A stretch of DNA of 10,031 nt, from contig JALZWD010000167.1 in the NCBI GenBank assembly GCA_023300365.1, positions 1-10,031 on the forward strand. The letters run 5' to 3'. The position numbers and the translations under genes are program-made. Below the pieces are notes generated by a model. It saw only the letters and a program-made list of their open reading frames with translations. It did not search any database and was not told the origin of the DNA. This document shows positions 1 through 7,269 of this stretch, piece by piece (position 1 is the first letter of the stretch; every line of letters starts with the position of its first letter). This DNA is from Flavimaricola sp. (GTDB lineage Bacteria > Pseudomonadota > Alphaproteobacteria > Rhodobacterales > Rhodobacteraceae).

Positions 1-845
1 TTGTTGATACCCAAACGCACGGAAAACCGCCCCGAGACAAAGTTGCCCACCGCATACCCAATCGCCGGTGAGCCAAGCGCCACCCCCGTCAGAATTGGCG
101 ATAACCCAAATCTTTCCTCTGCAACGAACGGTGCGCCCCCCAAAAGGGCAAAGAACGCACCCGATCCAAATGCCGCGCACATCGAATATCCCCAAAAGCG
201 CGGCGAGGTTAAAAGCTCTGGATAACCAGAGAGTTGCTCGGCAAAGCTCATGCCTTTTCCGGCAACGGTTTCGCCCAAATCCCGCCAGCACAATAGTAAT
301 ACCGCCGCGCCAGAGATCGCCAAAAGCACGAACGTCGCGCGCCAATCAAACACCTGTTCTAATGTGCCGCCGATCATTGGCCCGACCATTGGCACCAACG
401 CCATGCCCATGGTGACATATCCGATCATCGACGCCGCCTCGGCTTGCGGCACCATATCGCGCACAATCGCCCGGCTTAACACCATGCCCGCGGCCACCGC
501 CGCTTGCACCATGCGGCACACCAAAAACCACCAAACCGAGGTGGTCAGCATCGCGGCAAGTGTCGCCACAATGAAAATCGCAAGCGCGCCCAAGACAACT
601 GGTCTGCGCCCAAATCGATCCGACAAAGGTCCGACGATAATCTGTATTAACGCCGTCGTTGCCAAATACCCCGAGATCGACAGCTGCATAATGGAATATT
701 TCGTGTCGAAATACAGGCTCATCGCGTTCAGCGAGGGCAAGAAAATCGACATATTCAGCGCCGAAATTCCGGCAAGCAGGATCAATGTCGCGATATGGGG
801 TGGGGTGGTCCGGTCTAAGAACCGAACGACGGGCTTGGATGACAT
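1..845 (-). CDS. Bcr/CflA family multidrug efflux MFS transporter (C-terminus cut by window edge)
   Basis: Translating the minus strand from the ATG at 845 gives 281 uninterrupted residues beginning MSSKPVVRFLDRTTPPHIAT and running off the window start, so the C-terminal third is missing. Hydrophobic membrane segments alternate with short loops. The MFS cytoplasmic loop 2-3 signature is clear (GPLSDRFGRRPVVLG), followed by an antiporter-type motif C (GMALVPMIGPMIGG) and the DWRATF stretch typical of Bcr/CflA drug/proton antiporters. Family knowledge: these are ~400-residue, 12-helix inner-membrane pumps that export drugs or small metabolites against the proton gradient; the substrate here cannot be read. 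The ATG is preceded by only a weak ribosome site (AGG about 9 bases upstream), but the N-terminus length fits the family. It is transcribed divergently from pccB and shares its 195-bp upstream gap; a functional link to propionyl-CoA is not implied. Confidence 0.88.
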   Translation of the reverse strand, partial: MSSKPVVRFLDRTTPPHIATLILLAGISALNMSIFLPSLNAMSLYFDTKYSIMQLSISGYLATTALIQIIVGPLSDRFGRRPVVLGALAIFIVATLAAMLTTSVWWFLVCRMVQAAVAAGMVLSRAIVRDMVPQAEAASMIGYVTMGMALVPMVGPMIGGTLEQVFDWRATFVLLAISGAAVLLLCWRDLGETVAGKGMSFAEQLSGYPELLTSPRFWGYSMCAAFGSGAFFALLGGAPFVAEERFGLSPILTGVALGSPAIGYAVGNFVSGRFSVRLGIN

Positions 846-917
846 ACCCCAAGACCTATTGCGGCAAATCCGGCTTGTCTATCCGCCGCGGGCTCGCAAT
901 GTGCCACAATCACAAAG

Positions 918-933
918 TTAGCAAATTTGCAAA
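918..933 (+). promoter_or_regulatory. Putative PccR/ScfR-type operator, site 1 (TTAGCAAA+TTTGCAAA)
   Basis: Two contiguous 8-mers, the second exact (926-933) and the first with one change. TTTGCAAA is self-complementary, as expected for a dimeric regulator. It lies about 108 bp upstream of the pccB start. The regulator gene itself is not in this window, so the assignment rests on motif recall and position. Confidence 0.45.
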
Positions 934-957
934 ACGGGGTATGACGCGAGAGTTGTG

Positions 958-965
958 TTTGCAAA
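958..965 (+). promoter_or_regulatory. Putative PccR/ScfR-type operator, site 2 (TTTGCAAA)
   Basis: Exact TTTGCAAA, 32 bp from the identical 8-mer at 926-933, close to three helical turns, so both would lie on about the same DNA face. It sits inside the TTGTGT-N10-ACACAA dyad at 953-974. Confidence 0.45.
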
Positions 966-1040
966 TTCACACAATTGCCCTTCTCAGGCAGCACGAGTGA
1001 CGTTACACCTCAAAGGGTCTTATCCAAAGGTGCACCCGCG

Positions 1041-2573
1041 ATGACAGATGTGATGCAAGAGCTTGAAATTCGCCGCGAACAGGCCCGCGCTGGTGGCGGC
1101 GAACGTCGCGTCGCGGCCCAACACGCCAAGGGCAAACTGACCGCACGCGAGCGGATCGATGTGTTGTTAGACGAGGGGTCGTTCGAAGAATTCGATATGT
1201 TCGTTGCCCACCGTTGCACCGATTTTGGCATGGAAAAAGACCGCCCCGCGGGCGACGGCGTCGTCACCGGATGGGGCACGATCAATGGCCGTATGGTCTA
1301 TGTCTTTTCTCAGGATTTCACCGTTTTTGGTGGTTCTCTCTCCGAGACGCACGCGCAAAAAATATGTAAAATCATGGACATGGCCATGCAGAACGGCGCA
1401 CCAGTCATTGGCATCAACGATTCCGGCGGCGCCCGTATCCAAGAGGGCGTCGCCTCCCTCGCGGGCTATGCCGAGGTGTTCCAGCGCAACATTATGGCCA
1501 GCGGTGTTGTCCCCCAAATCAGTGTCATCATGGGCCCGTGCGCCGGGGGGGCCGTCTACTCCCCGGCGATCACCGACTTTATCTTTATGGTCAAAGACAG
1601 CTCTTACATGTTCGTCACCGGCCCTGACGTGGTTAAAACCGTGACCAACGAGGTCGTCACCGCCGAGGAATTGGGCGGGGCCAGCACCCACACCCGCAAA
1701 TCTTCCGTCGCCGATGGCGCCTTCGAAAACGATGTCGAGGCGCTCTCCGAGGTGCGCCGCTTGGTTGATTTCCTGCCGCTGTCCAATCGTCAAAAGCCCC
1801 CGGTGCGGCCCTTTTTTGATGATCCCGCCCGCAAGGACGACAGCCTCAATACCCTGATCCCCGACAACGCCAATACGCCCTATGATATGAAAGAGTTGAT
1901 CCACAAACTCTCGGACGAAGGCGATTTTTACGAAATTCAGGAAGACTTTGCCAAAAATATCCTCACCGGATTTGTCCGCCTCGAGGGGTCAACCGTGGGC
2001 GTTGTTGCCAACCAACCGATGGTGCTTGCCGGGTGCCTCGATATCGACGCCTCGCGCAAGGCCGCGCGTTTCGTGCGGTTTTGCGATGCCTTCGAGATCC
2101 CGGTGTTAACATTGGTTGACGTGCCCGGCTTCTTGCCCGGCACCTCTCAGGAATATGGCGGCGTGATCAAACACGGTGCGAAACTGCTCTTTGCATATGG
2201 CGAGGCGACGGTGCCCAAGGTCACGTTGATCACCCGCAAGGCCTATGGCGGCGCATACGACGTGATGGCCTCCAAACACCTGCGCGGCGATTTTAACTAC
2301 GCTTGGCCCACCGCCGAGATCGCCGTTATGGGCGCAAAAGGCGCAACCGAGATCATCCACCGCGCCGATTTGGGCGACGCTGTCAAGATCGCACAGCATA
2401 CCAAAGACTACGAAGATCGCTTTGCCAATCCATTTGTCGCCGCTGAAAAAGGCTTTATCGACGAGGTCATTGAACCCGCCGCCACCCGCAAGCGCATCTG
2501 CCGCGCCTTTGCCTCTTTGCGCACCAAGGAGTTGAAGAACCCTTGGAAAAAACACGACAATATCCCGCTGTGA
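1041..2573 (+). CDS. pccB: Propionyl-CoA carboxylase beta subunit (carboxyltransferase)
   Basis: 510 residues from ATG 1041 ([16 protein letters not shown]), the usual PccB length. It transfers CO2 from carboxybiotin on PccA to propionyl-CoA, giving (S)-methylmalonyl-CoA in the cytoplasm; PCC is known as an alpha6beta6 complex. Two crotonase-fold halves are visible. The N-terminal half has [10 protein letters not shown] (from D127) and the oxyanion motif GPCAGG (165-170). The C-terminal half has VDVPGFLPG, the paired [12 protein letters not shown] with GG at 403-404, and [14 protein letters not shown]. The aspartate of GGAYDVM is, as I recall, the residue associated with propionyl rather than acetyl preference. 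The C-terminus [11 protein letters not shown] is typical of PccB. The frame is open upstream to 975, but that extension has no ribosome site or conservation; ATG 1041 follows a weak AAAGG (1026-1030). It is probably induced by propionyl-CoA through the sites at 918-965. Confidence 0.97.
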   Translation: MTDVMQELEIRREQARAGGGERRVAAQHAKGKLTARERIDVLLDEGSFEEFDMFVAHRCTDFGMEKDRPAGDGVVTGWGTINGRMVYVFSQDFTVFGGSLSETHAQKICKIMDMAMQNGAPVIGINDSGGARIQEGVASLAGYAEVFQRNIMASGVVPQISVIMGPCAGGAVYSPAITDFIFMVKDSSYMFVTGPDVVKTVTNEVVTAEELGGASTHTRKSSVADGAFENDVEALSEVRRLVDFLPLSNRQKPPVRPFFDDPARKDDSLNTLIPDNANTPYDMKELIHKLSDEGDFYEIQEDFAKNILTGFVRLEGSTVGVVANQPMVLAGCLDIDASRKAARFVRFCDAFEIPVLTLVDVPGFLPGTSQEYGGVIKHGAKLLFAYGEATVPKVTLITRKAYGGAYDVMASKHLRGDFNYAWPTAEIAVMGAKGATEIIHRADLGDAVKIAQHTKDYEDRFANPFVAAEKGFIDEVIEPAATRKRICRAFASLRTKELKNPWKKHDNIPL

Positions 2574-2941
2574 TCCGCTTAGCGCTCTTGTGCCTCTGCG
2601 CCTCTCAGGCCCACGCCCAATCCTTCACGGCCCCTTCCGGCCTGTCTGTTGAGGTGGCCGAGGTGGTGCTCGAGGACGCGACGGGCTTTGCCCGCTTTCG
2701 CTTTGTCGCCGCCGCATTGGGCGCACAAGGGGCCACGGCCGCCGACACTCAATTCGATTTCCAATGGATCTGCGAAACCTTCGCTGTCCCGGCGCTTGCG
2801 GCACAAGGTTGGACCGCCGAGCAGATCATCGTCTCAATATCCGACCGCCCATTGGCCTTTGGCACAAGTGACCCAGAGGTGACGCAATATTTCGCGGGCT
2901 TCACCACAGATGGTGCGGCCTGCACCGAGGAGCTGTTTTAA
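2570..2941 (+). CDS. Secreted DUF6497 family protein
   Basis: Small exported protein of unknown function, 123 residues if begun at GTG 2570. That start gives a compact signal peptide ([16 protein letters not shown], cleavage before Q) and a four-base GTGA overlap with the pccB stop, suggesting translational coupling. An alternative TTG at 2543 would add nine residues and has AAGGAG (2526-2531) upstream, but that motif also encodes Lys-Glu of PccB. The mature part opens with [13 protein letters not shown], and its second half has [20 protein letters not shown] recall this ISDRP-x-x-FGT-x-(D/N)P-(D/E)-x-TQ(F/Y)F pattern from DUF6497 proteins of Rhodobacterales, sometimes misnamed acetolactate synthase. 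Two mature cysteines, in WICETF and AACTEE, could form a periplasmic disulphide. Co-transcription with pccB is inferred from the overlap. Confidence 0.75.
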   Translation: MIRLALLCLCASQAHAQSFTAPSGLSVEVAEVVLEDATGFARFRFVAAALGAQGATAADTQFDFQWICETFAVPALAAQGWTAEQIIVSISDRPLAFGTSDPEVTQYFAGFTTDGAACTEELF

Positions 2942-2943
2942 CA

Positions 2944-3291
2944 ATGATTAAACATCGTGGCTTTCCAGGACGTCTCCCCGGCACCGATTTTCAATTCACC
3001 ATTCGCCGCGCCCACAAGGACGGGGCCACCAAATTGAGTGCCCGCGAACGCCATTTTGATCGCAAGCCCGCCGACAAACGTGCCGACGAGGGCTTTATCC
3101 GTGCCATCTGGGAAACCTTCGGCGATCAGCCCTTCGAGCGGGGCAATCTTGATGCGGGACGCCTCAATTGGCTGTTCGATCGAGAGGTGATTCCCGCCAC
3201 TGATCCCTTCGATCCCGCCGATTATGAGGCGCTTTTGGTCCTCGACATGCCGCGAGCAAGGGCCGCATTTCCCGAGGTTTTTGGGGGATGA
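2944..3291 (+). CDS. Conserved-looking hypothetical protein, 115 residues
   Basis: I do not recognise this family. ATG 2944 lies two bases after the previous stop, with GAGGAG (2927-2932) upstream, so it looks like the third gene of a pccB operon. The product is cytoplasmic-looking: no signal peptide, no membrane segment, rich in charged and aromatic residues (GRLPGTDFQFTIRRAHKDG near the N-terminus; DPFDPADYEALLVLDMPRAR near the C-terminus). Basic residues dominate the first half and acidic ones the second. Gene-like codon use, tight spacing and the ribosome site support a real gene. A role linked to propionyl-CoA carboxylase would be inference from position only. Confidence 0.75.
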   Translation: MIKHRGFPGRLPGTDFQFTIRRAHKDGATKLSARERHFDRKPADKRADEGFIRAIWETFGDQPFERGNLDAGRLNWLFDREVIPATDPFDPADYEALLVLDMPRARAAFPEVFGG

Positions 3292-3305
3292 GCATGATTT
3301 CCCCC
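3283..3305 (+). terminator. Possible weak terminator after the pccB operon
   Basis: GGGGGA (3283-3288) pairs with TCCCCC (3300-3305) across an 11-base loop that contains the stop codon of the 115-residue gene. The following bases are T-rich but interrupted by C and A runs, so this is a marginal intrinsic terminator. Its position, where operon spacing gives way to a 300-bp gap, is the main support. Confidence 0.3.
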
Positions 3306-3592
3306 TTAATTTCCCCTTATTTTGGCCATCTTAGGCGGAAAATGGCTCAAGTAACCCATGCGTGTGACTTGGCCTTTGCGTGGGGTAAAGTGTCGTGCAA
3401 GGATATTGGTGTTGCAGGAGGTTTCAGCAAGCCTTTTGCTCCAGACTGTCAAAACCGTTACCCTTCCCCAACGAGGTGGCTCACATTGATTAAATGTGGG
3501 TCACCTTCGTTACCTTCCAACCACATCGTTATCTTACTCACCGTTCTGGCGCCGTGCCAGCGCGGAGGTTTTGCATGTCAAAGGACCCTGTG
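3292..3592 (+). promoter_or_regulatory. Intergenic leader upstream of pccA
   Basis: About 300 bp with no credible gene. It likely holds an independent promoter and 5' leader for pccA. Its notable contents are the hairpin at 3473-3507, the CGTTACC(C)TTCC direct repeats on either side of it (3456-3467, 3508-3518) with a weaker third copy at 3527-3537, and the strong ribosome site GGAGG (3564-3568). No exact TTTGCAAA copy is present here, unlike upstream of pccB. Confidence 0.5.
3473..3507 (+). promoter_or_regulatory. 15-bp hairpin/dyad in the pccA leader
   Basis: GGTGGCTCACATT (3475-3487) pairs fully with AATGTGGGTCACC (3493-3505), including two G-U pairs, around the loop GATTA. Two more pairs extend the stem outward to 3473 and 3507. 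No T-run follows, so it is not a standard terminator. It could be an operator dyad (TCACATT/AATGTGG core) or an mRNA structure in the leader. Confidence 0.5.
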
Positions 3593-5593
3593 ATGTTCAA
3601 AAAAATCCTGATCGCCAATCGCGGTGAAATTGCTTGCCGTGTTATCAAGACCGCCCGCAAAATGGGTATCCAAACGGTTGCGATTTATTCGGATGCGGAC
3701 CGCAATGCCCTGCATGTGCGCATGGCAGACGAGGCGGTGCACATCGGTCCCGCGCCCGCCAATCAATCCTATATCGTCATCGACAACGTGATGAAGGCCA
3801 TTCGCGAAACTGGCGCAGAGGCGGTGCATCCGGGTTATGGTTTCCTAAGTGAAAACAGCAAGTTCGCCGAAGCCTTGGCCGCCGAAGGGGTGGCGTTTAT
3901 CGGCCCACCTGTTGGTGCGATTGAGGCGATGGGGGATAAAATCACCTCGAAAAAATTGGCACAAGAGGCCAAGGTTTCGACGGTTCCGGGCCATATGGGC
4001 CTGATTGATGATGCCGAGCATGCGGTGAAAATCAGCACCGAAATTGGGTATCCGGTGATGATCAAGGCCAGCGCCGGGGGCGGTGGCAAGGGCATGCGGA
4101 TTGCGTGGAATGACACCGAGGCCCGCGAGGGGTTTCAATCCTCCAAAAACGAGGCCGCAAACAGTTTCGGCGACGACCGCATCTTTATCGAAAAGTTTGT
4201 CACGCAGCCCCGCCACATCGAAATTCAGGTGCTCGCTGATAGCCACGGCAACACCGTTTACCTTCATGAACGTGAATGCTCGATTCAACGTCGTAATCAA
4301 AAGGTTATCGAAGAGGCCCCATCGCCTTTCTTGGATGAGAAAACCCGCGCCAAAATGGGTGCCGAGGCCTGCGCTCTTGCGGCGGCTGTTGGCTATACCT
4401 CGGCTGGCACGGTCGAATTTATCGTCGATGGGGATCGTAACTTTTATTTCCTTGAGATGAACACACGCCTTCAGGTCGAACATCCCGTCACCGAGCTTAT
4501 CACTGGCGTTGATCTGGTTGAGCAAATGATCCGCGTGGCCGCAGGCGAAAAGCTGTCGTTCGCGCAAAAAGACCTTAAAATCAATGGATGGGCGATGGAA
4601 TCGCGCCTCTACGCCGAGGATCCCTACCGCAACTTTTTGCCCTCAATCGGTCGCCTCACGCGTTATCGTCCCCCCCAAGAAATCGCCGAAAAAGGGCGCG
4701 CCGTGCGCAATGATACCGGCGTTTTTGAGGGCGGCGAGATTAGCATGTATTACGATCCGATGATCGCTAAGCTGTGCACATGGGCGCCCACCCGCGACGC
4801 CGCGATTGCGGAAATGCGCACCGCTCTTGATACATTCGAGGTCGAAGGCATCGGACACAACCTGCCGTTCTTATCGGCGGTTATGGATCATGAAAAATTC
4901 GTTTCTGGGAATATCACAACCGCTTTTATCGAAGAGGAATACCCCGACGGTTTTGAGGGCGTTAATCTTTCTGACCCTGATCTTAAACGCATCGCCGCCG
5001 CGTGTTGCGCGATGTACCGTGTCGCTGAAATTCGCCGCACGCGTATTTCTGGGCGGATGGGCAACCATGAACGCAAGGTTGGTACGGATTGGGTCGTCTC
5101 ACTTGGGGCGGGGCACCACGCGATGACGATCGACGCCGATAAAGATGGCGCGACCCTCGAATTTGACGACGGAACCCGCCACCGCGTCGAAAGTGATTGG
5201 ACCCCCGGTCAGCCTTTGGCCCGGTTGGATGTCGATGGAAAACCCCTTATTCTTAAGGTTGCACAAGCCTCTGGTGGGTTTCAAATTCGCACGCGCGGTG
5301 CGGACCTGCGGGTCTTTGTCCGCTCGCCACGCCGGGCCGAATTGGCCGCTCTCATGCCGGAAAAATTGCCCCCCGACACCTCCAAGATGTTGCTCTGCCC
5401 AATGCCGGGTTTGATCGTCAAGGTCGACGTGAGTGAGGGGGACGAGGTTCAAGAGGGGCAGGCGCTTTGCACTGTTGAGGCGATGAAAATGGAGAACATC
5501 TTACGTGCTGAAAAGAAAGGCATCGTAACCAAGATTAACGCCGCCGCTGGCGATAGCCTCGCGGTGGATGACGTGATTATGGAGTTTGAGTGA
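3593..5593 (+). CDS. pccA: Propionyl-CoA carboxylase alpha subunit (biotin carboxylase and biotin carrier)
   Basis: 666 residues from ATG 3593 (MFKKILIANRGEIACRV, the standard PccA N-terminus). It uses ATP and bicarbonate to carboxylate its own biotin, which then serves PccB. Order of domains: biotin carboxylase, with HPGYGFLSEN, the ATP-grasp glycine loop SAGGGGKGMR (G162-K166), RECSIQRRNQK, and the catalytic-region motif EMNTRLQVEHP from E288; a linker/BT-like domain (about 450-590) that docks on PccB; and the biotinyl domain with MPGLIVKVDV and EAMKMEN. The biotinylated lysine is K632, 34 residues from the C-terminus as usual. Two starts compete: 3593 with AAAGGA (3580-3585), and in-frame ATG 3575 (MSKDPVM..., 672 residues) with a better GGAGG (3564-3568). 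I chose 3593 by family N-terminus. It appears slightly shorter than the ~681-residue Ruegeria protein I recall, with a compact loop at RPPQEIAEKGRAVRND. Confidence 0.97.
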   Translation: MFKKILIANRGEIACRVIKTARKMGIQTVAIYSDADRNALHVRMADEAVHIGPAPANQSYIVIDNVMKAIRETGAEAVHPGYGFLSENSKFAEALAAEGVAFIGPPVGAIEAMGDKITSKKLAQEAKVSTVPGHMGLIDDAEHAVKISTEIGYPVMIKASAGGGGKGMRIAWNDTEAREGFQSSKNEAANSFGDDRIFIEKFVTQPRHIEIQVLADSHGNTVYLHERECSIQRRNQKVIEEAPSPFLDEKTRAKMGAEACALAAAVGYTSAGTVEFIVDGDRNFYFLEMNTRLQVEHPVTELITGVDLVEQMIRVAAGEKLSFAQKDLKINGWAMESRLYAEDPYRNFLPSIGRLTRYRPPQEIAEKGRAVRNDTGVFEGGEISMYYDPMIAKLCTWAPTRDAAIAEMRTALDTFEVEGIGHNLPFLSAVMDHEKFVSGNITTAFIEEEYPDGFEGVNLSDPDLKRIAAACCAMYRVAEIRRTRISGRMGNHERKVGTDWVVSLGAGHHAMTIDADKDGATLEFDDGTRHRVESDWTPGQPLARLDVDGKPLILKVAQASGGFQIRTRGADLRVFVRSPRRAELAALMPEKLPPDTSKMLLCPMPGLIVKVDVSEGDEVQEGQALCTVEAMKMENILRAEKKGIVTKINAAAGDSLAVDDVIMEFE

Positions 5594-5597
5594 TCGA

Positions 5598-5629
5598 TGG
5601 GCCGGGCATAAACGCCGCTTATCGGCCCA
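5598..5629. terminator. Possible bidirectional terminator between pccA and the DUF4174 gene
   Basis: TGGGCCG (5598-5604) is an exact inverted match to CGGCCCA (5623-5629), and ATAA/TTAT inside (5607-5622 region) can continue the stem past a GGC bulge. It sits in the convergent gap and includes the stop codon of the minus-strand gene. The T-run on the plus side (ATTCTTGTTGT) is poor, so efficiency is uncertain. Confidence 0.4.
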
Positions 5630-6125
5630 ATTCTTGTTGTCGCAAGGGCATTTTATCAATGCTGCGCGTGATCTCGCGCACATCCCATGGGGCGGGCTTG
5701 CGCAGGTGCACCCGTCCATCTTTGTCCATCAACACCAGTTGGAACGCGCGCGGCCTTAACCTTTGCCGCACGTCGGTATTGGCTGCGGGGTCTGTATCAA
5801 GAATGAGGATCACGTCCCGCAAGGCCAACTCGTCGGCCCGCTCTAACAAGAACGCCAATTGCTCATCCACGAGCGGGTCAAACGGGCTGTTGGCCAACAC
5901 GACAATTGGCCGCGCCACATACCGCAAGGCATCCAAATCCACTTCGGCGGCGTCAAACACATGGGCACGGTCTGCCTGCCATTGCTCAACCACGGTTAAT
6001 TCCGCCGCCGGGGCCTCGGGCGTCGCCTCTTGCGCCGCAGCAGGCGGGGCAATGCCCCAGATAGGGCCCCAGACAAGGCCCAAAGTCAGTGTAAAAACAG
6101 TAAATATCCTCATGCCTCTTAACAT
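5619..6125 (-). CDS. Exported DUF4174 domain protein
   Basis: 168 residues on the minus strand. An N-terminal signal peptide (MLRGMRIFTVFTLTLG, then a hydrophobic core to PPAAAQ) predicts a periplasmic product. A Pro/Ala/Glu-rich linker follows, then an about 110-residue domain with PIVVLANSPFDP, DVILILDTDPAA, LRPRAFQLVLMDKDGRVHLR and WDVREITRSIDKMPLRQQE. The last two motifs are what I recall as diagnostic of DUF4174, a thioredoxin-fold-like family of unknown function; no CxxC is present. The start may be 6125 or the in-frame ATG at 6113; neither has a well-placed ribosome site. It converges with pccA, leaving about 25 bp between stop codons, so it is not part of the pcc operon. Confidence 0.85.
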   Translation of the reverse strand: MLRGMRIFTVFTLTLGLVWGPIWGIAPPAAAQEATPEAPAAELTVVEQWQADRAHVFDAAEVDLDALRYVARPIVVLANSPFDPLVDEQLAFLLERADELALRDVILILDTDPAANTDVRQRLRPRAFQLVLMDKDGRVHLRKPAPWDVREITRSIDKMPLRQQELGR

Positions 6126-6276
6126 AGGGCACCGTCACGGGTTTTCGAAGGGCTGGCGGCCTCTACCCACAACAATTTTAACATTAAACAAATCCTTAGA
6201 CCGCATACCGCAATTTGGATCAGACCGGGCAGGGCGCAGGCGCCTCATCCCGCAATCTGTTTCAAAAGGTGTCGGG
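6126..6276. promoter_or_regulatory. Divergent intergenic region between the DUF4174 and sulfotransferase genes
   Basis: About 150 bp containing an AT-rich patch (about 6170-6197) suitable for promoters in either direction, and two near-identical copies of CCGCAATYTG (6208-6217 and 6249-6258) 41 bp apart. The sulfotransferase ribosome site is a weak AAAAGG around 6264-6269. No RNA gene or recognised operator is visible. Confidence 0.4.
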
Positions 6277-7269
6277 ATGGACGTAACGATACACTTGGGC
6301 GCGCATCGCTGCGGCACCACCACTTTGCAAAAATACCTTGCACAAAACCAAACGCCCCTCGCGGATGCGGGCGTGGTGGCGTGGGGGCCGGGCAAAACCC
6401 GCTCCGGGTTGTTTGCGGGCCTGGTCCATCGGCCAAGTGCCGTCACACCCGATTTGGCGCGGCGCGGTCATCGCTCTTGCGGGGTGATCGCCACGGAAAT
6501 CGACGCCCTGCATCAGGCCGGCTACCGCGATCTGCTCGTGTCGGACGAAAATATGATCGGCGCCCTTGGCGCAAATATTAAGGCCGCCGCTTTTTATCCC
6601 GACATTGCCGCGCGGCTGCACCGTTTTGTGCCCGGATTTGGCGAAAACCCCCGCCGCATCGTCCTGTCGGTGCGCGCCTATCACAAATACTGGGCCTCGG
6701 CGTTTAACTTTTGGATTGCCCGTGGCCATCCCTTGCCCACGTTGGCCCGCCTTGACCAGATTGTGCAACAACCCCGCCGCTGGCGCGATGTGATCCGAAC
6801 CGTGGCCGAGGTGTTTCCGCGAACCGAGATCATCGTTTGGCCGTTTGAACGCTATGCCGGACAGCCCGAAAAACAGCTTTCTCTTATGACAAACGGCCTC
6901 CACATCGCCCCTGCACTGGCCGCACGCCGCCAGTGGTTTAACCAAAGCCGTGGCCGCGCCGAATTGCGGCGCATTATCGCGGATCGCCAAGAGACCTCGC
7001 CCTTGATCGCCACTTTGCAAGGCGAGGGGGCATGGTCGCCATTCTCTGCCCCGCAAGTCTTAAAAATGCGTCAAGACTACGCCCAAGACCTCGCGTGGCT
7101 GCGCGCAGGCGCCGACGGAAACGCCCGCTTTGTCGAAGACATCGTGACGGTCGCCCCACAAAAAGATGACGCAAAATCAATAACAACACGCGGCTTTGTC
7201 GCAACTGACAGAACATGGGTTTCCCAAGAAGGAAGACAAAATCATGGCACCGAAAAAATCGTGGTCTGA
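6277..7269 (+). CDS. Putative sulfotransferase-family protein
   Basis: 330 residues from ATG 6277 ([20 protein letters not shown]). The N-terminal [14 protein letters not shown] matches the 5'-phosphosulphate-binding loop of PAPS-dependent sulfotransferases (beta strand, then GTTTL). A second stretch at about 127-143, [18 protein letters not shown], resembles the 3'-phosphate-binding region (conserved R and S). The middle is divergent and the acceptor substrate cannot be predicted. Family knowledge: such enzymes transfer sulphate from PAPS to hydroxyl or amino groups; many bacterial members are poorly characterised. The reading frame is open far upstream to 5590, but only from 6277 does it look like protein; the earlier part is antisense to the DUF4174 gene. 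The 3' end overlaps mcm by 26 bases and carries mcm's ribosome site, suggesting coupled translation. Confidence 0.75.
   Translation: MDVTIHLGAHRCGTTTLQKYLAQNQTPLADAGVVAWGPGKTRSGLFAGLVHRPSAVTPDLARRGHRSCGVIATEIDALHQAGYRDLLVSDENMIGALGANIKAAAFYPDIAARLHRFVPGFGENPRRIVLSVRAYHKYWASAFNFWIARGHPLPTLARLDQIVQQPRRWRDVIRTVAEVFPRTEIIVWPFERYAGQPEKQLSLMTNGLHIAPALAARRQWFNQSRGRAELRRIIADRQETSPLIATLQGEGAWSPFSAPQVLKMRQDYAQDLAWLRAGADGNARFVEDIVTVAPQKDDAKSITTRGFVATDRTWVSQEGRQNHGTEKIVV

Larger units (their letters stand above)
846..1040. promoter_or_regulatory. Divergent intergenic region between the MFS gene and pccB, with operator-like sites
   Basis: This gap must hold the promoters of both divergent genes. It contains TTAGCAAA directly followed by TTTGCAAA (918-933), a second exact TTTGCAAA (958-965), and a 22-bp dyad around the latter (953-974). 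I recall TTTGCAAA-X4-TTTGCAAA as the reported operator of PccR, the short-chain acyl-CoA regulator of pccB in Rhodobacter sphaeroides. The 8-mers match but the X4 spacing does not. No convincing -35/-10 pair could be assigned. The pccB ribosome site is a weak AAAGG at 1026-1030. Confidence 0.55.

Noticed and set aside
346..852. Minus-strand open frame of 168 codons over the MFS gene
   Set aside because: Out of frame with the real transporter; Gly/His/Arg-rich with no family resemblance, whereas the neighbouring minus frame from 845 gives clear MFS motifs.
975..1040. N-terminal extension of PccB from 975
   Set aside because: No ribosome site and no PccB-like sequence; family N-terminus begins at ATG 1041.
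3494..3592. 33-residue extension of PccA
   Set aside because: Its ATG lies inside the hairpin and the peptide has no family counterpart; only the six-residue extension from 3575 remains plausible.
3288..3593. 101-codon open frame in the pccA leader, overlapping the previous stop as ATGA
   Set aside because: Composition is not gene-like, it runs through the hairpin and direct repeats and ends on the pccA start, and no domain or ribosome site supports it.
5590..6276. Upstream extension of the sulfotransferase frame
   Set aside because: This stretch is antisense to the well-supported DUF4174 gene, and the PAPS-loop protein begins naturally at ATG 6277.
6324..6331. Another exact TTTGCAAA
   Set aside because: It lies inside the sulfotransferase coding sequence (Thr-Leu-Gln-Lys codons of the conserved loop), far from a start; most likely chance. 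It is a reminder that the 8-mer alone is weak evidence.
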